From Streptomyces sp. NBC_00582 (lineage in GTDB: Bacteria; Actinomycetota; Actinomycetes; Streptomycetales; Streptomycetaceae): 64,000 nt of DNA. Below the pieces are notes generated by a model. That model saw only the letters and a program-made list of their open reading frames with translations. It was not told where the DNA came from and made no database searches. The stretch lies in the NCBI RefSeq assembly GCF_036345155.1, contig NZ_CP107772.1, forward strand, positions 3,534,001 to 3,598,000, in the 5' to 3' direction. The stretch's first letter is position 1; each line of letters starts with the position of its first letter. Below are positions 35,122 through 44,366 of the stretch, piece after piece. A program made the position numbers and the translations under genes.

Positions 35122-36714
35122 ATGGAGGCCCCGCCGGACAACGACGTGCTCTGGGCACGCTCGCTGCACTTCACGCACCGCGACGGGTCACCGGCGCTCG
35201 GCGGGGTCTCGCTGGGCGTGCGGGAGGGCGAGATCTTCGCCGTCAGCGGGCCGCGCGGCAGCGGCAAGACGACCCTGCTGCACTGTCTGTCCGGCCTGGT
35301 GCCCGCCCAGCGCGGCGAGGTCTGGTTCAACAGCGTCCCGGTCCACACCATGGGCCCGATGGCCCGCGAACGGCTCCGCCGCGACCGCTTCGGCTGGATC
35401 GACCCGGCGCCGGTCCTCGTCCCCGAGCTGAACGTCTGGGAGAACGCGGCCCTGCCCCTGATGCTGCGCGGCACCAGCCGTCGCCGTGCGAAGGCCGTCG
35501 CGCTGGAGTGGCTGGACCGTCTGGACGTCGGCGACCGCGCCCGCGCCCGTCCGCACCAACTGACCCAGGCGGAACGCCAGCGCGTCTGCATCACCCGCGC
35601 CCTCGCCCCGGCCCCCTCCATCCTCTTCGCCGACGAACCGACGGCCCCGCTCCACCGGGCCGACCGCGCGCAGGTGCTGCGCACCCTCACCACCGCGGCC
35701 CGCTCCCACGGCATCACGGTCGTCCTCGCCACCCACGACCAGGAAACCGCCGCCCTGGCCGACCGCCGCGTCACCCTCCTGGACGGCCGCCAGGTCACCA
35801 CCCTCCACCTCCCCCCACTCCCCACGGACCCGAAGAGCCCCGAAAAAGGAAAGAAGAGAAGAGAGACGGAAACCGCGGGCCGCTCGGCGCCCCGCGCACA
35901 CACGGAGGCCGTGACCCAGCCAGGAGCCCCCGCCCGTCCGCAGGCCACCGCCCGTCCGCAAGCCACCGCCCGGACACAGGCCACCGGCCGGACGCAGGGT
36001 GCCGACCATGCGCAGGCCACCGACCAGGCGCAAGCCGGTGGAGCAGCGGAGGCCGTTCGCCGGGCGGAGCCCCGTGAACAGGCGGAAGCCGCCGACCGGC
36101 CGGGAGCCGTCGGACCGGCCGAAGCCGTTCGACAGGCTCAGCCCCATGAACAGACGGAAGCCACCGACCGGGCGAAAGCCGTTGGACGGGCGGAGCCCCG
36201 TGAACAGGCGGAAGCCGCCAACCGGCCGGGAGCCGTCCCACCGGCCGAAGCCGACCGACAGGCTCAGCCCCGTGAACAGACGGAAGCCGCCAACCGGCCG
36301 GGAGCCGGTGGACGGGCGCAGCCCCGTGAACAGACGGAAGCCGCCAACCGGCCGGGAGCCGTCCGACCGGCCGAAGCCGTTCGACAGGCGGAGCCCCGTG
36401 AAAAGACGGAAGCCGCCAACCGGCCGGGAGCCGGTGGACGGGCGCAGCCCCGTGAACAGACGGAAGCCGTCGGACGAGCGGAAGCCGTTGGACGGGCGGA
36501 GCCCCGTGGGCAGGCGGGGGACCGGGAGGAGTCGCAGGGCCGGGGCACGGCGGAGGGCCCGGGCAGCGTGGGGCGTTCGGCGGAGTCGGGAGGGCAGGGC
36601 GAGGTGGTCGGGGCCGGGGAGACGGGGAGTCGGGGCAAGCGGGACGGTCGGGGGGATCCGGGTGGTCAAGGTGGGGCGGAAGGGCGGGGGGCCGCGTGCT
36701 CGCTCTCCGTCTGA
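35122..36714 (+). CDS. ABC transporter ATPase with a long repetitive C-terminal tail
   Basis: A 530-residue protein. Residues 1-235 are a LolD/MacB-type ABC ATPase: Walker A GPRGSGKT (43-50), Walker B ILFADEPTAPLH, the H-loop LATHDQET. The signature motif is LTQAERQR instead of LSGGQ, so it is degenerate but recognisable. Residues 240-530 are a low-complexity tail made largely of repeats of the kind AEPREQAEAANRPGAV and AQPREQTEAANRPGAG, ending in a glycine/glutamate-rich stretch. This tail is absent from normal 230-residue ATPases of this group. The gene overlaps the permease gene by 19 bases, so they are one export or FtsX-like unit. It is unclear whether the tail is kept in the mature protein. 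Confidence 0.8.
   Translation: MEAPPDNDVLWARSLHFTHRDGSPALGGVSLGVREGEIFAVSGPRGSGKTTLLHCLSGLVPAQRGEVWFNSVPVHTMGPMARERLRRDRFGWIDPAPVLVPELNVWENAALPLMLRGTSRRRAKAVALEWLDRLDVGDRARARPHQLTQAERQRVCITRALAPAPSILFADEPTAPLHRADRAQVLRTLTTAARSHGITVVLATHDQETAALADRRVTLLDGRQVTTLHLPPLPTDPKSPEKGKKRRETETAGRSAPRAHTEAVTQPGAPARPQATARPQATARTQATGRTQGADHAQATDQAQAGGAAEAVRRAEPREQAEAADRPGAVGPAEAVRQAQPHEQTEATDRAKAVGRAEPREQAEAANRPGAVPPAEADRQAQPREQTEAANRPGAGGRAQPREQTEAANRPGAVRPAEAVRQAEPREKTEAANRPGAGGRAQPREQTEAVGRAEAVGRAEPRGQAGDREESQGRGTAEGPGSVGRSAESGGQGEVVGAGETGSRGKRDGRGDPGGQGGAEGRGAACSLSV
36050..36520. repeat. Degenerate tandem repeats coding the ABC ATPase tail
   Basis: Repeated modules such as CCCCGTGAACAGACGGAAGC, GCCAACCGGCCGGGAGCC and GGACGGGCGCAGCCCC recur in changing combinations, with period multiples of three. 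All keep the ABC reading frame open and also leave several other frames open on both strands. Unit changes suggest ongoing expansion and shuffling. Confidence 0.8.
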
Positions 36715-37931
36715 CCCGCAGCGCGCATCCCGCCGTACAACTGCGTCGCCTGCTGGTGGCGGCGGCGTCGGCGGCGACCGGCTTCCTCCTTCTCTCCACC
36801 CTCGGCCACGCCCTGACCCACCCCGAGGCCGCCCCGGGCTCCCTGCTGCGCCTGGCCTGGTGCACGGTGCCCCTGGCCGCCACCGTCCACCTCGCCCTCG
36901 CGGTCGCCCGCACCGACCCCGGCACCCGCCCCCGTCCGGGTCTCGCCGCCATCGGGCTGGGCCCGGCCCGGCTGATGGCCGTCTCGGCCACCACCACGGC
37001 CCTGGCGACCCTGCTCGGCTCGACGCTGGCCCTCCTCCTCTTCCTCCACCTCCGCGGCGACCTCACCGGCATGCCCTTCGACGGAGCGGCGACCGACTTC
37101 CTCGCGGCGGACCACCCCCTCCCGATCCCGGCGGCCCTCACCCTCCTCTCCCTGGCCCCCGCCACCGCCTCCACCGCGGTAGCCCTGACACTGCGCCCGA
37201 GAGACACCCTCGTCGCCCGTAAGGCAGCGGGACAGGTGGACGCGGGCGGCACCCCGCAAGCGCCGGACAGCGCGACCCACCCCCCGGCCACGACCGACGG
37301 CACCGAGCAAACCCCCGACCACCTGCCCAACCCCACCGCCCTCCCCTGGGGCGCCGCCCTGCTCGCCAGCGGCCTCGCCGTGGAGGGCTACGCCAGCCGC
37401 ACCTCCACGGCCACCGACCTCCCCCTCCCCACCGGCCTGCCCACCGCCCCCTCCGCGGTCCTCCTCGGCTGGACCCTCACCGCGATCGGTCTGGCCCTCG
37501 CCGGCCCCGGCCTCACGCACCTCTGCGGCCGCCTCCTCCAGACCGCCCGCCCCGGCGCCCTCCGCCTCCTCGCGGGCCGCGGCCTCATGCAGGAGGCGTC
37601 CCGTATCGGCCGCCCCCTGGGCGTGGTGTGCGCGGTGGCCTCGGGCGCGTACACGGTGGCCGCCCTGTACGACCCCGCCGACCCCTCCTCCGGCCCGCTC
37701 ACCACCCTCGGCGCCGCCGTCGTGGCCTGCTCCACCCTCGCCACGCTCTGCACGGCCGCCGTCGAGGCGAGACAGGCCCGGGCCGACACCACCGCCGCCC
37801 TGCTCCGCCTCGGCGCCCCCAGCAAGACCCTGCGCACCGCCGCCGCCCTGCGCACCGGCGCCCTGCTGGCCCTCTTCGTCCCGCTCACCGTGATGGTGGC
37901 CGAGCTCGCGTCCCTCCCCCTGGCCCGCTGA
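36696..37931 (+). CDS. Membrane protein, FtsX-like permease partner of the ABC ATPase
   Basis: A 411-residue membrane protein beginning at a GTG that overlaps the ATPase end. Hydrophobic segments occur near residues 18-38, 55-70, 93-118, 145-165, 220-232, 250-275, 305-325, 330-350 and 385-405. A hydrophilic proline/threonine-rich loop lies at about 175-215. The arrangement of paired helices with an intervening extracellular loop and a C-terminal bundle fits a divergent FtsX/MacB-type permease, but no clear FtsX motif is visible. Substrate unknown. Confidence 0.7.
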   Translation: MLALRLTRSAHPAVQLRRLLVAAASAATGFLLLSTLGHALTHPEAAPGSLLRLAWCTVPLAATVHLALAVARTDPGTRPRPGLAAIGLGPARLMAVSATTTALATLLGSTLALLLFLHLRGDLTGMPFDGAATDFLAADHPLPIPAALTLLSLAPATASTAVALTLRPRDTLVARKAAGQVDAGGTPQAPDSATHPPATTDGTEQTPDHLPNPTALPWGAALLASGLAVEGYASRTSTATDLPLPTGLPTAPSAVLLGWTLTAIGLALAGPGLTHLCGRLLQTARPGALRLLAGRGLMQEASRIGRPLGVVCAVASGAYTVAALYDPADPSSGPLTTLGAAVVACSTLATLCTAAVEARQARADTTAALLRLGAPSKTLRTAAALRTGALLALFVPLTVMVAELASLPLAR

Positions 37932-38053
37932 GCACCCCGTACGAAAAAAGATCGCGCCCGCCGATGAGTTCCGCGCGACACCCCGGTCTACCCCTTCGAA
38001 CAGCACGCGACGAGACGCACACCCGACCCGCACATCCTCGATGGGAGAGACCG

Positions 38054-38473
38054 ATGACCGCCCCCGCCTACCAGCAGATGATCTTCGTCAACCTGCCCGT
38101 GAACGACCTGGCCGCCTCGAAGAAGTTCTTCACCGAGCTGGGCTACTCGATCAACCCCCAGTTCAGCGACGACAACGCGGCCTCCGTGGTCATCAGCGAC
38201 ACGATCGTCGCGATGCTGCTGACCAAGCCGTTCTACGCGACCTTCACCCAGAAGGAGATCGCGGACGCCACGAAGACCAGCGAGGTCCTCGTCGCGCTGA
38301 GCGCACGGAGCCGCGAGCAGGTCGACGAACTGGTCGACCGCGCCCTCGCCCTCGGCGGCACCCCCAGCGGCCAGACCCAGGACATGGGCTTCATGTACGG
38401 CCGCGCCTTCGACGACCTCGACGGCCACACCTGGGAGATCGTCTGGATGGACCCGTCGGCCGTCGAAAGCTGA
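38054..38473 (+). CDS. VOC (glyoxalase/bleomycin resistance) family protein
   Basis: A 139-residue vicinal-oxygen-chelate protein. The two beta-alpha-beta-beta-beta modules are visible: QMIFVNLPVNDLAASKKFFT, then ELGYSINPQF with VVISDTIVAMLLT; and VLVALSARSREQVDELVDRA with a final DLDGHTWEIVWMDP, the metal-ligand-type DxxGHxWE motif of PhnB/28-like VOC proteins. GGGAGAG precedes the ATG. It stands alone between a membrane protein and a pseudogene. The reaction is unknown. Confidence 0.85.
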   Translation: MTAPAYQQMIFVNLPVNDLAASKKFFTELGYSINPQFSDDNAASVVISDTIVAMLLTKPFYATFTQKEIADATKTSEVLVALSARSREQVDELVDRALALGGTPSGQTQDMGFMYGRAFDDLDGHTWEIVWMDPSAVES

Positions 38474-38607
38474 CCCGCCTGCCGCGGCACCAGCATGGGC
38501 GGGTGCACCCGACGACACCCGCCCAGCCGTTCGACGGTTCCCACGATCGTGAGATCGAGTCCCTCGCCGAATTCGACTAGGTGGTCCGCGACTTCGGCAC
38601 CCTCTCC

Positions 38608-38649
38608 CTCCCCCACTCTCGGCTTCGCTCGAGCGGGGGGACCCCCATC
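38608..38649 (+). repeat. Short palindromic interspersed repeat, copy 1
   Basis: A 42-bp unit beginning CTCCCCCACTCTCGG and ending GGGGACCCCCATC, inserted in the LOG pseudogene. A very similar sequence in opposite orientation is 370 bases away. I recall this repeat as common in Streptomyces intergenic regions; copy number needs a genome search. Confidence 0.75.
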
Positions 38650-39017
38650 GGGTCCAGTCCGTCGACCTGACGGACCGTACGGACGTCCTGCTCGGGCTCG
38701 ACACCTCGGCCGCCCTGTTCCTCGGCTGCCCGATGGCCCCGGACGCGGCGGCCAAGGCCCGCGCCTCGGGCGCCCAGGTGTTCCCGCCCGTACCGGGCCT
38801 GTCCTTCGATCCGTACCGCGGCTTCGTCTACACCCCCGACGAGTTGTTCGACGGCCTCGACGAGGGCTACGACGCGACCCCCGACGCCCGCACCTACGCC
38901 TGGTTCCGGCAGACCAGGACCGACGGGGACATCTTCGGCTCGATGCTCCGCTCGATCCACGACGACGCCGTCTCCGACGCGCTCGACGAACTCCTCGTCG
39001 GCGCCCGGGTGGTGGGC

Positions 39018-39060
39018 GATGGGGGCACCTCCCGCGCGACCGTATTCGAGCGTGGGGGAG
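39018..39060 (-). repeat. Short palindromic interspersed repeat, copy 2 (inverted)
   Basis: A 43-bp unit beginning GATGGGGGCACCTCCC and ending GTGGGGGAG. Its reverse complement aligns with copy 1 along its whole length with about a dozen differences. It replaces one or two codons of the LOG gene and breaks the frame. Confidence 0.75.
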
Positions 39061-39812
39061 GGCGGGCACGCCATGGCGCGCGGCACGGACGCGTACGCCG
39101 GCGCGGCCCGTCTCGGCCGTGAACTCGCCCGTGAGGGGCTCACGGTGGCCACCGGGGGCGGACCCGGCGCCATGGAGGCGGCCAACCTCGGCGCCTACGC
39201 CGCCCCGTTCGACGCCGCGACGCTCACCGACGCCCTGCGACTGCTCGCCAAGGCGCCGACGTTCACGCCCTCGGTCACCGACTGGGCGCGGGCCGCGTTC
39301 GAGGTCCGCGCCACCTGGCCGGGCGGCGGCCCCTCGGTGGGGATCCCGACCTGGTTCTACGGCCACGAGCCCCCCAACCCCTTCGCCGCGCACATCGCCA
39401 AGTACTTCTCCAACGCCCGGGCGCCGCCGGGACCGTACAGGAGATCTTCGACAACGCGACGCCCAACTACTACGAGTCGCGGGGCGAGCCGACGCCGATG
39501 GTGCTGGTCGACCGGGAGCACTGGACACGGCGGCTGCCCGCCTGACCTCTGCTGTGTTCCCTCGCCCGGGAGCGGTCGATGGAGTCCCGTATCGCCCTCG
39601 TTGACCGGATCGAGGAGGCTCCCGCGGCATTGAAACGTCTCGCCGGGTAATGAGCGGGCAAAGCCAACCGCTGGGAGCGGTCCCCGCATTGACACTTCTT
39701 ATGGAACGCTTATAGACCTGTGTGTCTGCTGGGGATGGTGACGCACTCGGCATCACCGGGGGCGCCATCTCCCCCTCCACCCCCCGCAGTTGCGCTCCCC
39801 CTAAGGACAAAC

Positions 39813-40520
39813 GTGTCCCTTTCCCGCCGTACCGCCGCCCGTTCGGTGCGTTTCCTCGGTGTCACCGCCGCCTCCGCCGCCCTCGCGCTCAGCGCCGCCG
39901 GCAGCGCGCTGGCCTGCGAGATAGGTGACTTCTCGGCAGCCGCCGGATGTGACGGCACGAAGGGCGTCATCACGGTCACCGACAAGGACGCCTCGGGCGT
40001 GCCCGCCGTCGTCACCGTGTTCCTCGAGAACAACGGCGCCGACCTCCGCCAGGTCGGCGAGCAGACGGTCGAGGGCTCCAGCAAGGGCACCACCATCACC
40101 TTCACCGAGGACTGGGAGCCGGGCGCGGTCTACCGGATCCACATCAAGGCCGTCAAGAAGAAGAAGATCCTCGTCGACGACGACATCGCCGGCAACCTGA
40201 CGACACCCGCCGAGGCCTGCGCGCCGGCCGAGGAGACCATCTCGCCCTCCCCCAGCACCTCCGCCTCCGAGTCCGGGACCCCGTCGGACACCCCGTCCAC
40301 GCCCGCCGGCTCGGACTCCCCGAACCCCTCGGACTCGTCGGACGACAACGCCGCGCCCTCCGCGAGCAACGCCCCCTCGCCCGCGGCCCAGGAGTCCAAC
40401 CTCGCCGAGACCGGCGCCTCCAACACCGGCCTGATCGCCGGCATCGCCGCCCTGCTCGTCGTCATCGGCGGCGGCGCGATCTTCTTCGGCATGCGCCGCC
40501 GCGGCTCCAACGGCCGCTGA
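39813..40520 (+). CDS. Sortase-anchored surface protein (LAETG)
   Basis: A 235-residue exported protein. The GTG at 39813 has AAGGAC upstream and begins a signal peptide ([20 protein letters not shown], ending ALACEI). The mature N-terminal domain of about 90 residues contains three cysteines (ACE, GCD, ACA) and a beta-rich [20 protein letters not shown] segment. A serine/proline/threonine-rich wall-spanning stretch follows. The C-terminus is a sortase signal: LAETG, hydrophobic helix, then RRRGSNGR. LAxTG is the motif used by Streptomyces class E sortases, so it should be covalently linked to peptidoglycan on the cell surface. No sortase gene is adjacent. Confidence 0.88.
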   Translation: MSLSRRTAARSVRFLGVTAASAALALSAAGSALACEIGDFSAAAGCDGTKGVITVTDKDASGVPAVVTVFLENNGADLRQVGEQTVEGSSKGTTITFTEDWEPGAVYRIHIKAVKKKKILVDDDIAGNLTTPAEACAPAEETISPSPSTSASESGTPSDTPSTPAGSDSPNPSDSSDDNAAPSASNAPSPAAQESNLAETGASNTGLIAGIAALLVVIGGGAIFFGMRRRGSNGR

Positions 40521-40530
40521 CCCACCGTCC

Positions 40531-40557
40531 GGGCCCGCCCTCACCGGGGGCGGGCCC
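40531..40557 (+). terminator. Hairpin terminator between the surface protein and the thiamine transporter
   Basis: A 10-bp perfect stem GGGCCCGCCC / GGGCGGGCCC with a 7-nt loop. It sits in the convergent gap and can serve both strands. Confidence 0.75.
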
Positions 40558-40592
40558 GCACCCGTCGGCCGGACACCGCCGTGTGCGGCCCG

Positions 40593-41612
40593 TCAGTCCA
40601 GCACCACGGTCTCCGTCGCGTCGAACGTCACCCCGACCGTGCCGCCGGCCTCCGGCGCGTCCCGCAACGCGCACGCCGCCTCGAGCCGCGGTGCGCCCTC
40701 CGGCTGAAGGTGTACGGCGACATGCGTGCCCCGGAAGGTACGGGCGGCGACCGTACAGCGCAGGCCCTCGTCGGCGGGGACGAGACGGACGCCGGCGGGG
40801 CGCACCAGCAGGGTGCGCGGCCCCTGCGGGGAGCCGTCCGGCACCGGCACCTTGCCCCAGGGCGTCACCGCGACCCCGTCGGTGACCTGCCCCTCCACCA
40901 CGTTCTCGAAGCCGAGGAACCGCGCGACGAACGCGTCCGCCGGCCGCTGCCACACCTCAAGAGGCGTACCGGACTGGGCGATCCGCCCGTCCCGCATCAC
41001 CACGACCCGGTCGGCGAGGGCGAACGCCTCCCCCTGGTCATGGGTCACCGCGAGGACCGTGGTCCCCAATCGGCCGAACAGCTCCCGCAGTTCGACGACC
41101 AGCCGCTCCCGCAGCGAACGGTCGAGCTGGCCGAGCGGTTCGTCGAGCATCAGCAGCCGGGGCCGGGGCGCGAGGGCACGGGCCAGCGCGACCCGCTGCT
41201 GCTCGCCTCCGGAGAGCGCGGCGACGGCCCGCCCGGCGGCACCCGGGAGTCCGACGAGGTCGAGCAACTCCCCCACCCGCTCCGCCTGTTCCTTCCTGGA
41301 CGCGCCGTGCATCCGCAGCCCGAACGCCACGTTCCCACCGACGTCCCGCTGCGGGAACAGCTGATGGTCCTGGAACATCAGTCCCAGCTCCCGCCGGTGC
41401 GCGGGCACCCCCGCCTGGTCGCGTCCGTCGAGCAGCACCCGCCCGGAGTCGAGCGGCTGAAGCCCCGCGACCACCCGCAGCAGCGTCGACTTGCCGCTGC
41501 CGCTCGGCCCGAGCACACACACGATCTCGTGCTCGCGGACCTCCAGGTCCACCGCGTCGAGCACCGCCCGCCCGCCGAACCGCACGGTGGCGGACTCAAG
41601 GCCCAGCAGCAT
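40593..41612 (-). CDS. thiQ: Thiamine ABC transporter ATPase (ThiQ-like)
   Basis: A 339-residue ABC ATPase. Walker A is GPSGSGKST near residue 38, the signature is ALSGGEQQRVALARALA, Walker B LLMLDEPLGQLD and the H-loop AVTHDQ. A C-terminal TOBE-type domain of about 110 residues makes it resemble the PotA/FbpC/ThiQ group. It is the third gene after the TPP riboswitch, its ATG overlapping the permease stop by one base (TGATG), which supports a thiamine-transport role. It powers import of thiamine or thiamine pyrophosphate. Confidence 0.85.
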   Translation of the reverse strand: MLLGLESATVRFGGRAVLDAVDLEVREHEIVCVLGPSGSGKSTLLRVVAGLQPLDSGRVLLDGRDQAGVPAHRRELGLMFQDHQLFPQRDVGGNVAFGLRMHGASRKEQAERVGELLDLVGLPGAAGRAVAALSGGEQQRVALARALAPRPRLLMLDEPLGQLDRSLRERLVVELRELFGRLGTTVLAVTHDQGEAFALADRVVVMRDGRIAQSGTPLEVWQRPADAFVARFLGFENVVEGQVTDGVAVTPWGKVPVPDGSPQGPRTLLVRPAGVRLVPADEGLRCTVAARTFRGTHVAVHLQPEGAPRLEAACALRDAPEAGGTVGVTFDATETVVLD

Positions 41613-43282
41613 CAGAACTCCCCCGTCCGGTCGGTCCGCAGCCGCTCCAGCACCAGCAGGGCCACCGCGCACACCAGCATCAGAATCGTCGACAGGGCCA
41701 TCGCCTGCCCGTAGTTGAGCTCACCGGCCCGCCCGAGCAGCCGCGCCACCGCCACCGGCAGCGTCGGGTTGTCGGGCCGCGCGATGAACACCGTCGCCCC
41801 GAACTCCCCCAGCGACACCGCGAAGGCGAACCCGGCCGCGACCAGCAGCGCCCGCCGCACCATCGGCAGGTCCACCTCCCGCCACACCCGCCACGGCGAC
41901 GCCCCCAGCACCGCCGCCGCCTCCCGCAGCCGGTGGTCCACCGCCCGCAGCACGGGCAGCATGGTCCGTACGACGAAGGGGACCCCGACCAGCGCCTGGG
42001 CGAGGGGGACCAGGATCCAGCCGGCCCGCAGATCCAGCGGAGGCTCGTCCAGCGTGATCAGGAACCCGAAGCCGACCGTCACCGCCGACACGCCCAGCGG
42101 CAGCATCAGCAGCGCGTCGAAGCCCCGCACCAGCCGACCGGCGTCACGGCGGGTGAGGGCCGCCGCGGCCAGTCCGCCGATCACCACCGCGAGGGCGGTC
42201 GCGGCGACCGCGTACTCCAGCGAGTTGCCGATCGCCTCGATCGGCGGCACCAGGAAGACATTGCCCTCCTCACTGGTCAGCGCCCGGTAGTAGGCGAAGT
42301 CCGGTGCGTCGAGGGACCGCTGCACCAGCACGGCCGGCGGCAGCACCAGCAGCAGCGCGATGCTCGCGAGGACCCCGACCAGCAGCGCCCACTGCCCGGC
42401 CCCGCGCGGCCGCCGGGCCGTGAGGTTCGCGTCCACCAGCCGCAGCGCGGTCTCCCGCCGCCGTACGGTCCAGGCGTGGACGGCGAGGATCGCGCCCACC
42501 GCCAAAAACTGGACGATCGTCAGGACGGCGGCCGTGGAGAGGTCGAAGATCTCGGAGGTCTGCCGGTAGATCTCCACCTCCAGCGTGGAGAACGTGGGCC
42601 CGCCGAGGATCTGGACGACCCCGAAGGAGGTGAAGGTGAAGAGGAAGACCATCAGCGCGGCGGCGGCGACGGCCGGTCCGAGGGCGGGCAGGGTCACCGT
42701 GCGCCAGGCCCGCAGCCGGGACGCGCCCAGCATCCGCGCGGCCTCCTCCTGCCGGGGGTCCAGCTGCGCCCACAGCCCGCCCACGGTCCGTACGACGACC
42801 GCGTAGTTGAAGAAAACGTGCGCGAGCAGGATCGCCCACACCGTCGTGTCCAGCCGTACGCCCCACAGCTCGTCCAGGAGACCGCCGCGCCCGACGAGCG
42901 CGAGGAACGCGCTGCCGACGACCACCGTCGGCAGCACGAACGGCACCGTCACCACGGCCCGCAGCACCTGCTTGCCCGGGAAGTCCAGGCGCGCGAAGAC
43001 ATACGCGCCCGGCAGCGCCACCAGCAGGGTGAGCACGGTGGACACGACAGCCTGCCAGGTGGTGAACCACAGGACGTGCCGGATGTCGGACTGGCCCAGG
43101 ACCTCGGCGACCCGCCCGACCTCCCACGTCCCGTCGGCCTTCAGCCCGCGCGCCACGATGGCGGCGACGGGATAGGCGAAGAAGAGCCCGAAGAACGCGA
43201 CGGGCAGGGCCATCAGCCCGAGCCGCGCCGCGCTCCCGGAAGGCCGTCGGGCCTTGGTCACCTCAGTACGAGCGAGGTCCAT
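41612..43282 (-). CDS. thiP: Thiamine ABC transporter permease (ThiP-like, fused two-domain)
   Basis: A 556-residue inner-membrane permease with two binding-protein-dependent transport domains in one chain, as in ThiP and FbpB. Each half has about six helices and an EAA loop: QEEAARMLGASRLRAWRTVT in the first half and LREAAAVLGASPWRVWREVD in the second. The ATG at 43282 lies inside the end of thiB; a GTG at 43261 that overlaps the thiB stop (GTGA) is an alternative start. It forms the membrane channel for the ThiB/ThiQ partners. Confidence 0.87.
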   Translation of the reverse strand: MDLARTEVTKARRPSGSAARLGLMALPVAFFGLFFAYPVAAIVARGLKADGTWEVGRVAEVLGQSDIRHVLWFTTWQAVVSTVLTLLVALPGAYVFARLDFPGKQVLRAVVTVPFVLPTVVVGSAFLALVGRGGLLDELWGVRLDTTVWAILLAHVFFNYAVVVRTVGGLWAQLDPRQEEAARMLGASRLRAWRTVTLPALGPAVAAAALMVFLFTFTSFGVVQILGGPTFSTLEVEIYRQTSEIFDLSTAAVLTIVQFLAVGAILAVHAWTVRRRETALRLVDANLTARRPRGAGQWALLVGVLASIALLLVLPPAVLVQRSLDAPDFAYYRALTSEEGNVFLVPPIEAIGNSLEYAVAATALAVVIGGLAAAALTRRDAGRLVRGFDALLMLPLGVSAVTVGFGFLITLDEPPLDLRAGWILVPLAQALVGVPFVVRTMLPVLRAVDHRLREAAAVLGASPWRVWREVDLPMVRRALLVAAGFAFAVSLGEFGATVFIARPDNPTLPVAVARLLGRAGELNYGQAMALSTILMLVCAVALLVLERLRTDRTGEF

Positions 43283-44331
43283 GACTTGACCCACTGGTCG
43301 CGGTTCTCGGCGATCTTCGCCGGGTCCATGGTCTGGGGGTCCTTGGCGGCGGGCCCGTACTCCGTGAACTCGGCGGGCACGCTCGCGCCCTCCACCACCG
43401 GGTAGACGAACATGTTGAGCGGCATGTCCTCCTGGAACTCCTTGGAGATCAGGAAGTCGATGAGCGCCTTGCCGCCCGCGCTGTTCCTCGCGTTGCTCAG
43501 CAGCCCCGCGAACTCGATCTGCCGGAAGCAGGTCCCGGTCGCGACCCCGGTCGGGGCGGTGCTGGGCTTCGGATCGCCGTAGATCACCTCGGCGGGCGGG
43601 GAGGAGGCGTACGACACGACGAGCGGCCGGTCGGCCCCCGCCTTCCTGCCTCCGGCGGAACCGGAGAACTCCTCGTTGTAGGCCTGCTCCCAGCCGTCGA
43701 CCACCTTCACCCCGTTGGCCTTGAGCTTCTTCCAGTAGCCCTCCCACCCGTCGTCGCCGTACTTCGCGGCCGTGCCGAGCAGGAAGCCGAGGCCGGGGGA
43801 GGAGGTGGAGGCGTTCTCGGTGACGAGGAGGTTCTTGTAGGCGGGCTTGATCAGATCGTCGTAGGACGTCGGCGGGGCCAGCTTGTGGTCGGCGAAGTAC
43901 TTCTTGTCGTAGTTGACGCAGATGTCGCCGTAGTCGATGGGCGTGACCCGGTGCTTGCCGGCGTCGAGCTGGTACGCGGTGCCGACCTGGTCGAGCCCCT
44001 TGGCCCGGTACGGCTGGAAGAGACCGTTGTCGAGGGCGCGCGAGAGCAGGGTGTTGTCGACGCCGAAGAAGACGTCGCCCTGCGGGTTGTTCTTGGTGAG
44101 GACGGCCTTGTTGACGGCCTGGCCCGCGTCGCCGTCCGTGAGGACCTTGACCTTGTACCCGGACTGCTTCTCGAAGTCGGCGAGCACGCTCTTGGAGACG
44201 GCCCATGAGTCATGGCTGACGAGGGTGACGGTCTTGGTGTCCGACGCGCCGCTGGTGTCGGACGACCCGCACGCGGAGAGCGCGAGCAGGCCGAGGCCGA
44301 CCGTCGCCGCCGCAAAGGTCTTGGTGTGCAC
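43258..44331 (-). CDS. thiB: Thiamine-binding lipoprotein (ThiB-like)
   Basis: A 357-residue substrate-binding lipoprotein: signal peptide with lipobox LSAC (Cys21), then TVTLVSHDSWAVSKSVLADF, DVFFGVDNTLLSRAL, TPIDYGDICVNYDKKYF and GSAGGRKAGADRPLVVSYAS, all typical of ThiB/TbpA proteins. It is the first gene of the operon, directly downstream of a TPP riboswitch and expression-platform hairpin. GGAGGA precedes the ATG. It captures thiamine forms outside the membrane and delivers them to ThiP. Confidence 0.9.
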   Translation of the reverse strand: MHTKTFAAATVGLGLLALSACGSSDTSGASDTKTVTLVSHDSWAVSKSVLADFEKQSGYKVKVLTDGDAGQAVNKAVLTKNNPQGDVFFGVDNTLLSRALDNGLFQPYRAKGLDQVGTAYQLDAGKHRVTPIDYGDICVNYDKKYFADHKLAPPTSYDDLIKPAYKNLLVTENASTSSPGLGFLLGTAAKYGDDGWEGYWKKLKANGVKVVDGWEQAYNEEFSGSAGGRKAGADRPLVVSYASSPPAEVIYGDPKPSTAPTGVATGTCFRQIEFAGLLSNARNSAGGKALIDFLISKEFQEDMPLNMFVYPVVEGASVPAEFTEYGPAAKDPQTMDPAKIAENRDQWVKSWTSLVLR

Positions 44332-44366
44332 TGGATGTCCTCCTGGGGTTGACCAGGAAGAACGCG

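Larger units (their letters stand above)
38540..39650 (+). pseudogene. LOG-family nucleotide-binding protein gene, multiply broken
   Basis: Remains of a roughly 370-residue Rossmann-fold protein of the LOG/TIGR00730-like group. Readable pieces in order: EIESLAEFD then an in-frame TAG; VVRDFGTLS; a 42-bp inserted repeat; VQSVDLTDRTDVLLGLD; DPYRGFVYTPDELFDGLDEG; ALDELLVGARVVG; a 43-bp inserted repeat that shifts frame; HAMARGTDAYAGAARLGREL; GLTVATGGGPGAMEAANLG; GIPTWFYGHEPPNPFAAHIA; then a deletion removing about 25 residues with the PGGxGT region; AAGTVQEIFDNATPNYYESR; a TGG-to-TGA stop after RRLPA; and finally MESRIALVDRIEEAPAALKR up to TAA at 39650. At least five independent lesions are present, so the gene is dead. 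Intact versions are common in Streptomyces, from memory. Confidence 0.85.

Noticed and set aside
35188..37336. Several long frames on both strands through the ABC ATPase repeats
   Set aside because: The repeat period is a multiple of three, which keeps many frames open at once; only one frame continues from the Walker-motif domain.
41933..43405. A long plus-strand frame opposite the thiamine permease
   Set aside because: Low-complexity antisense shadow; the minus strand has two intact permease domains under a riboswitch.
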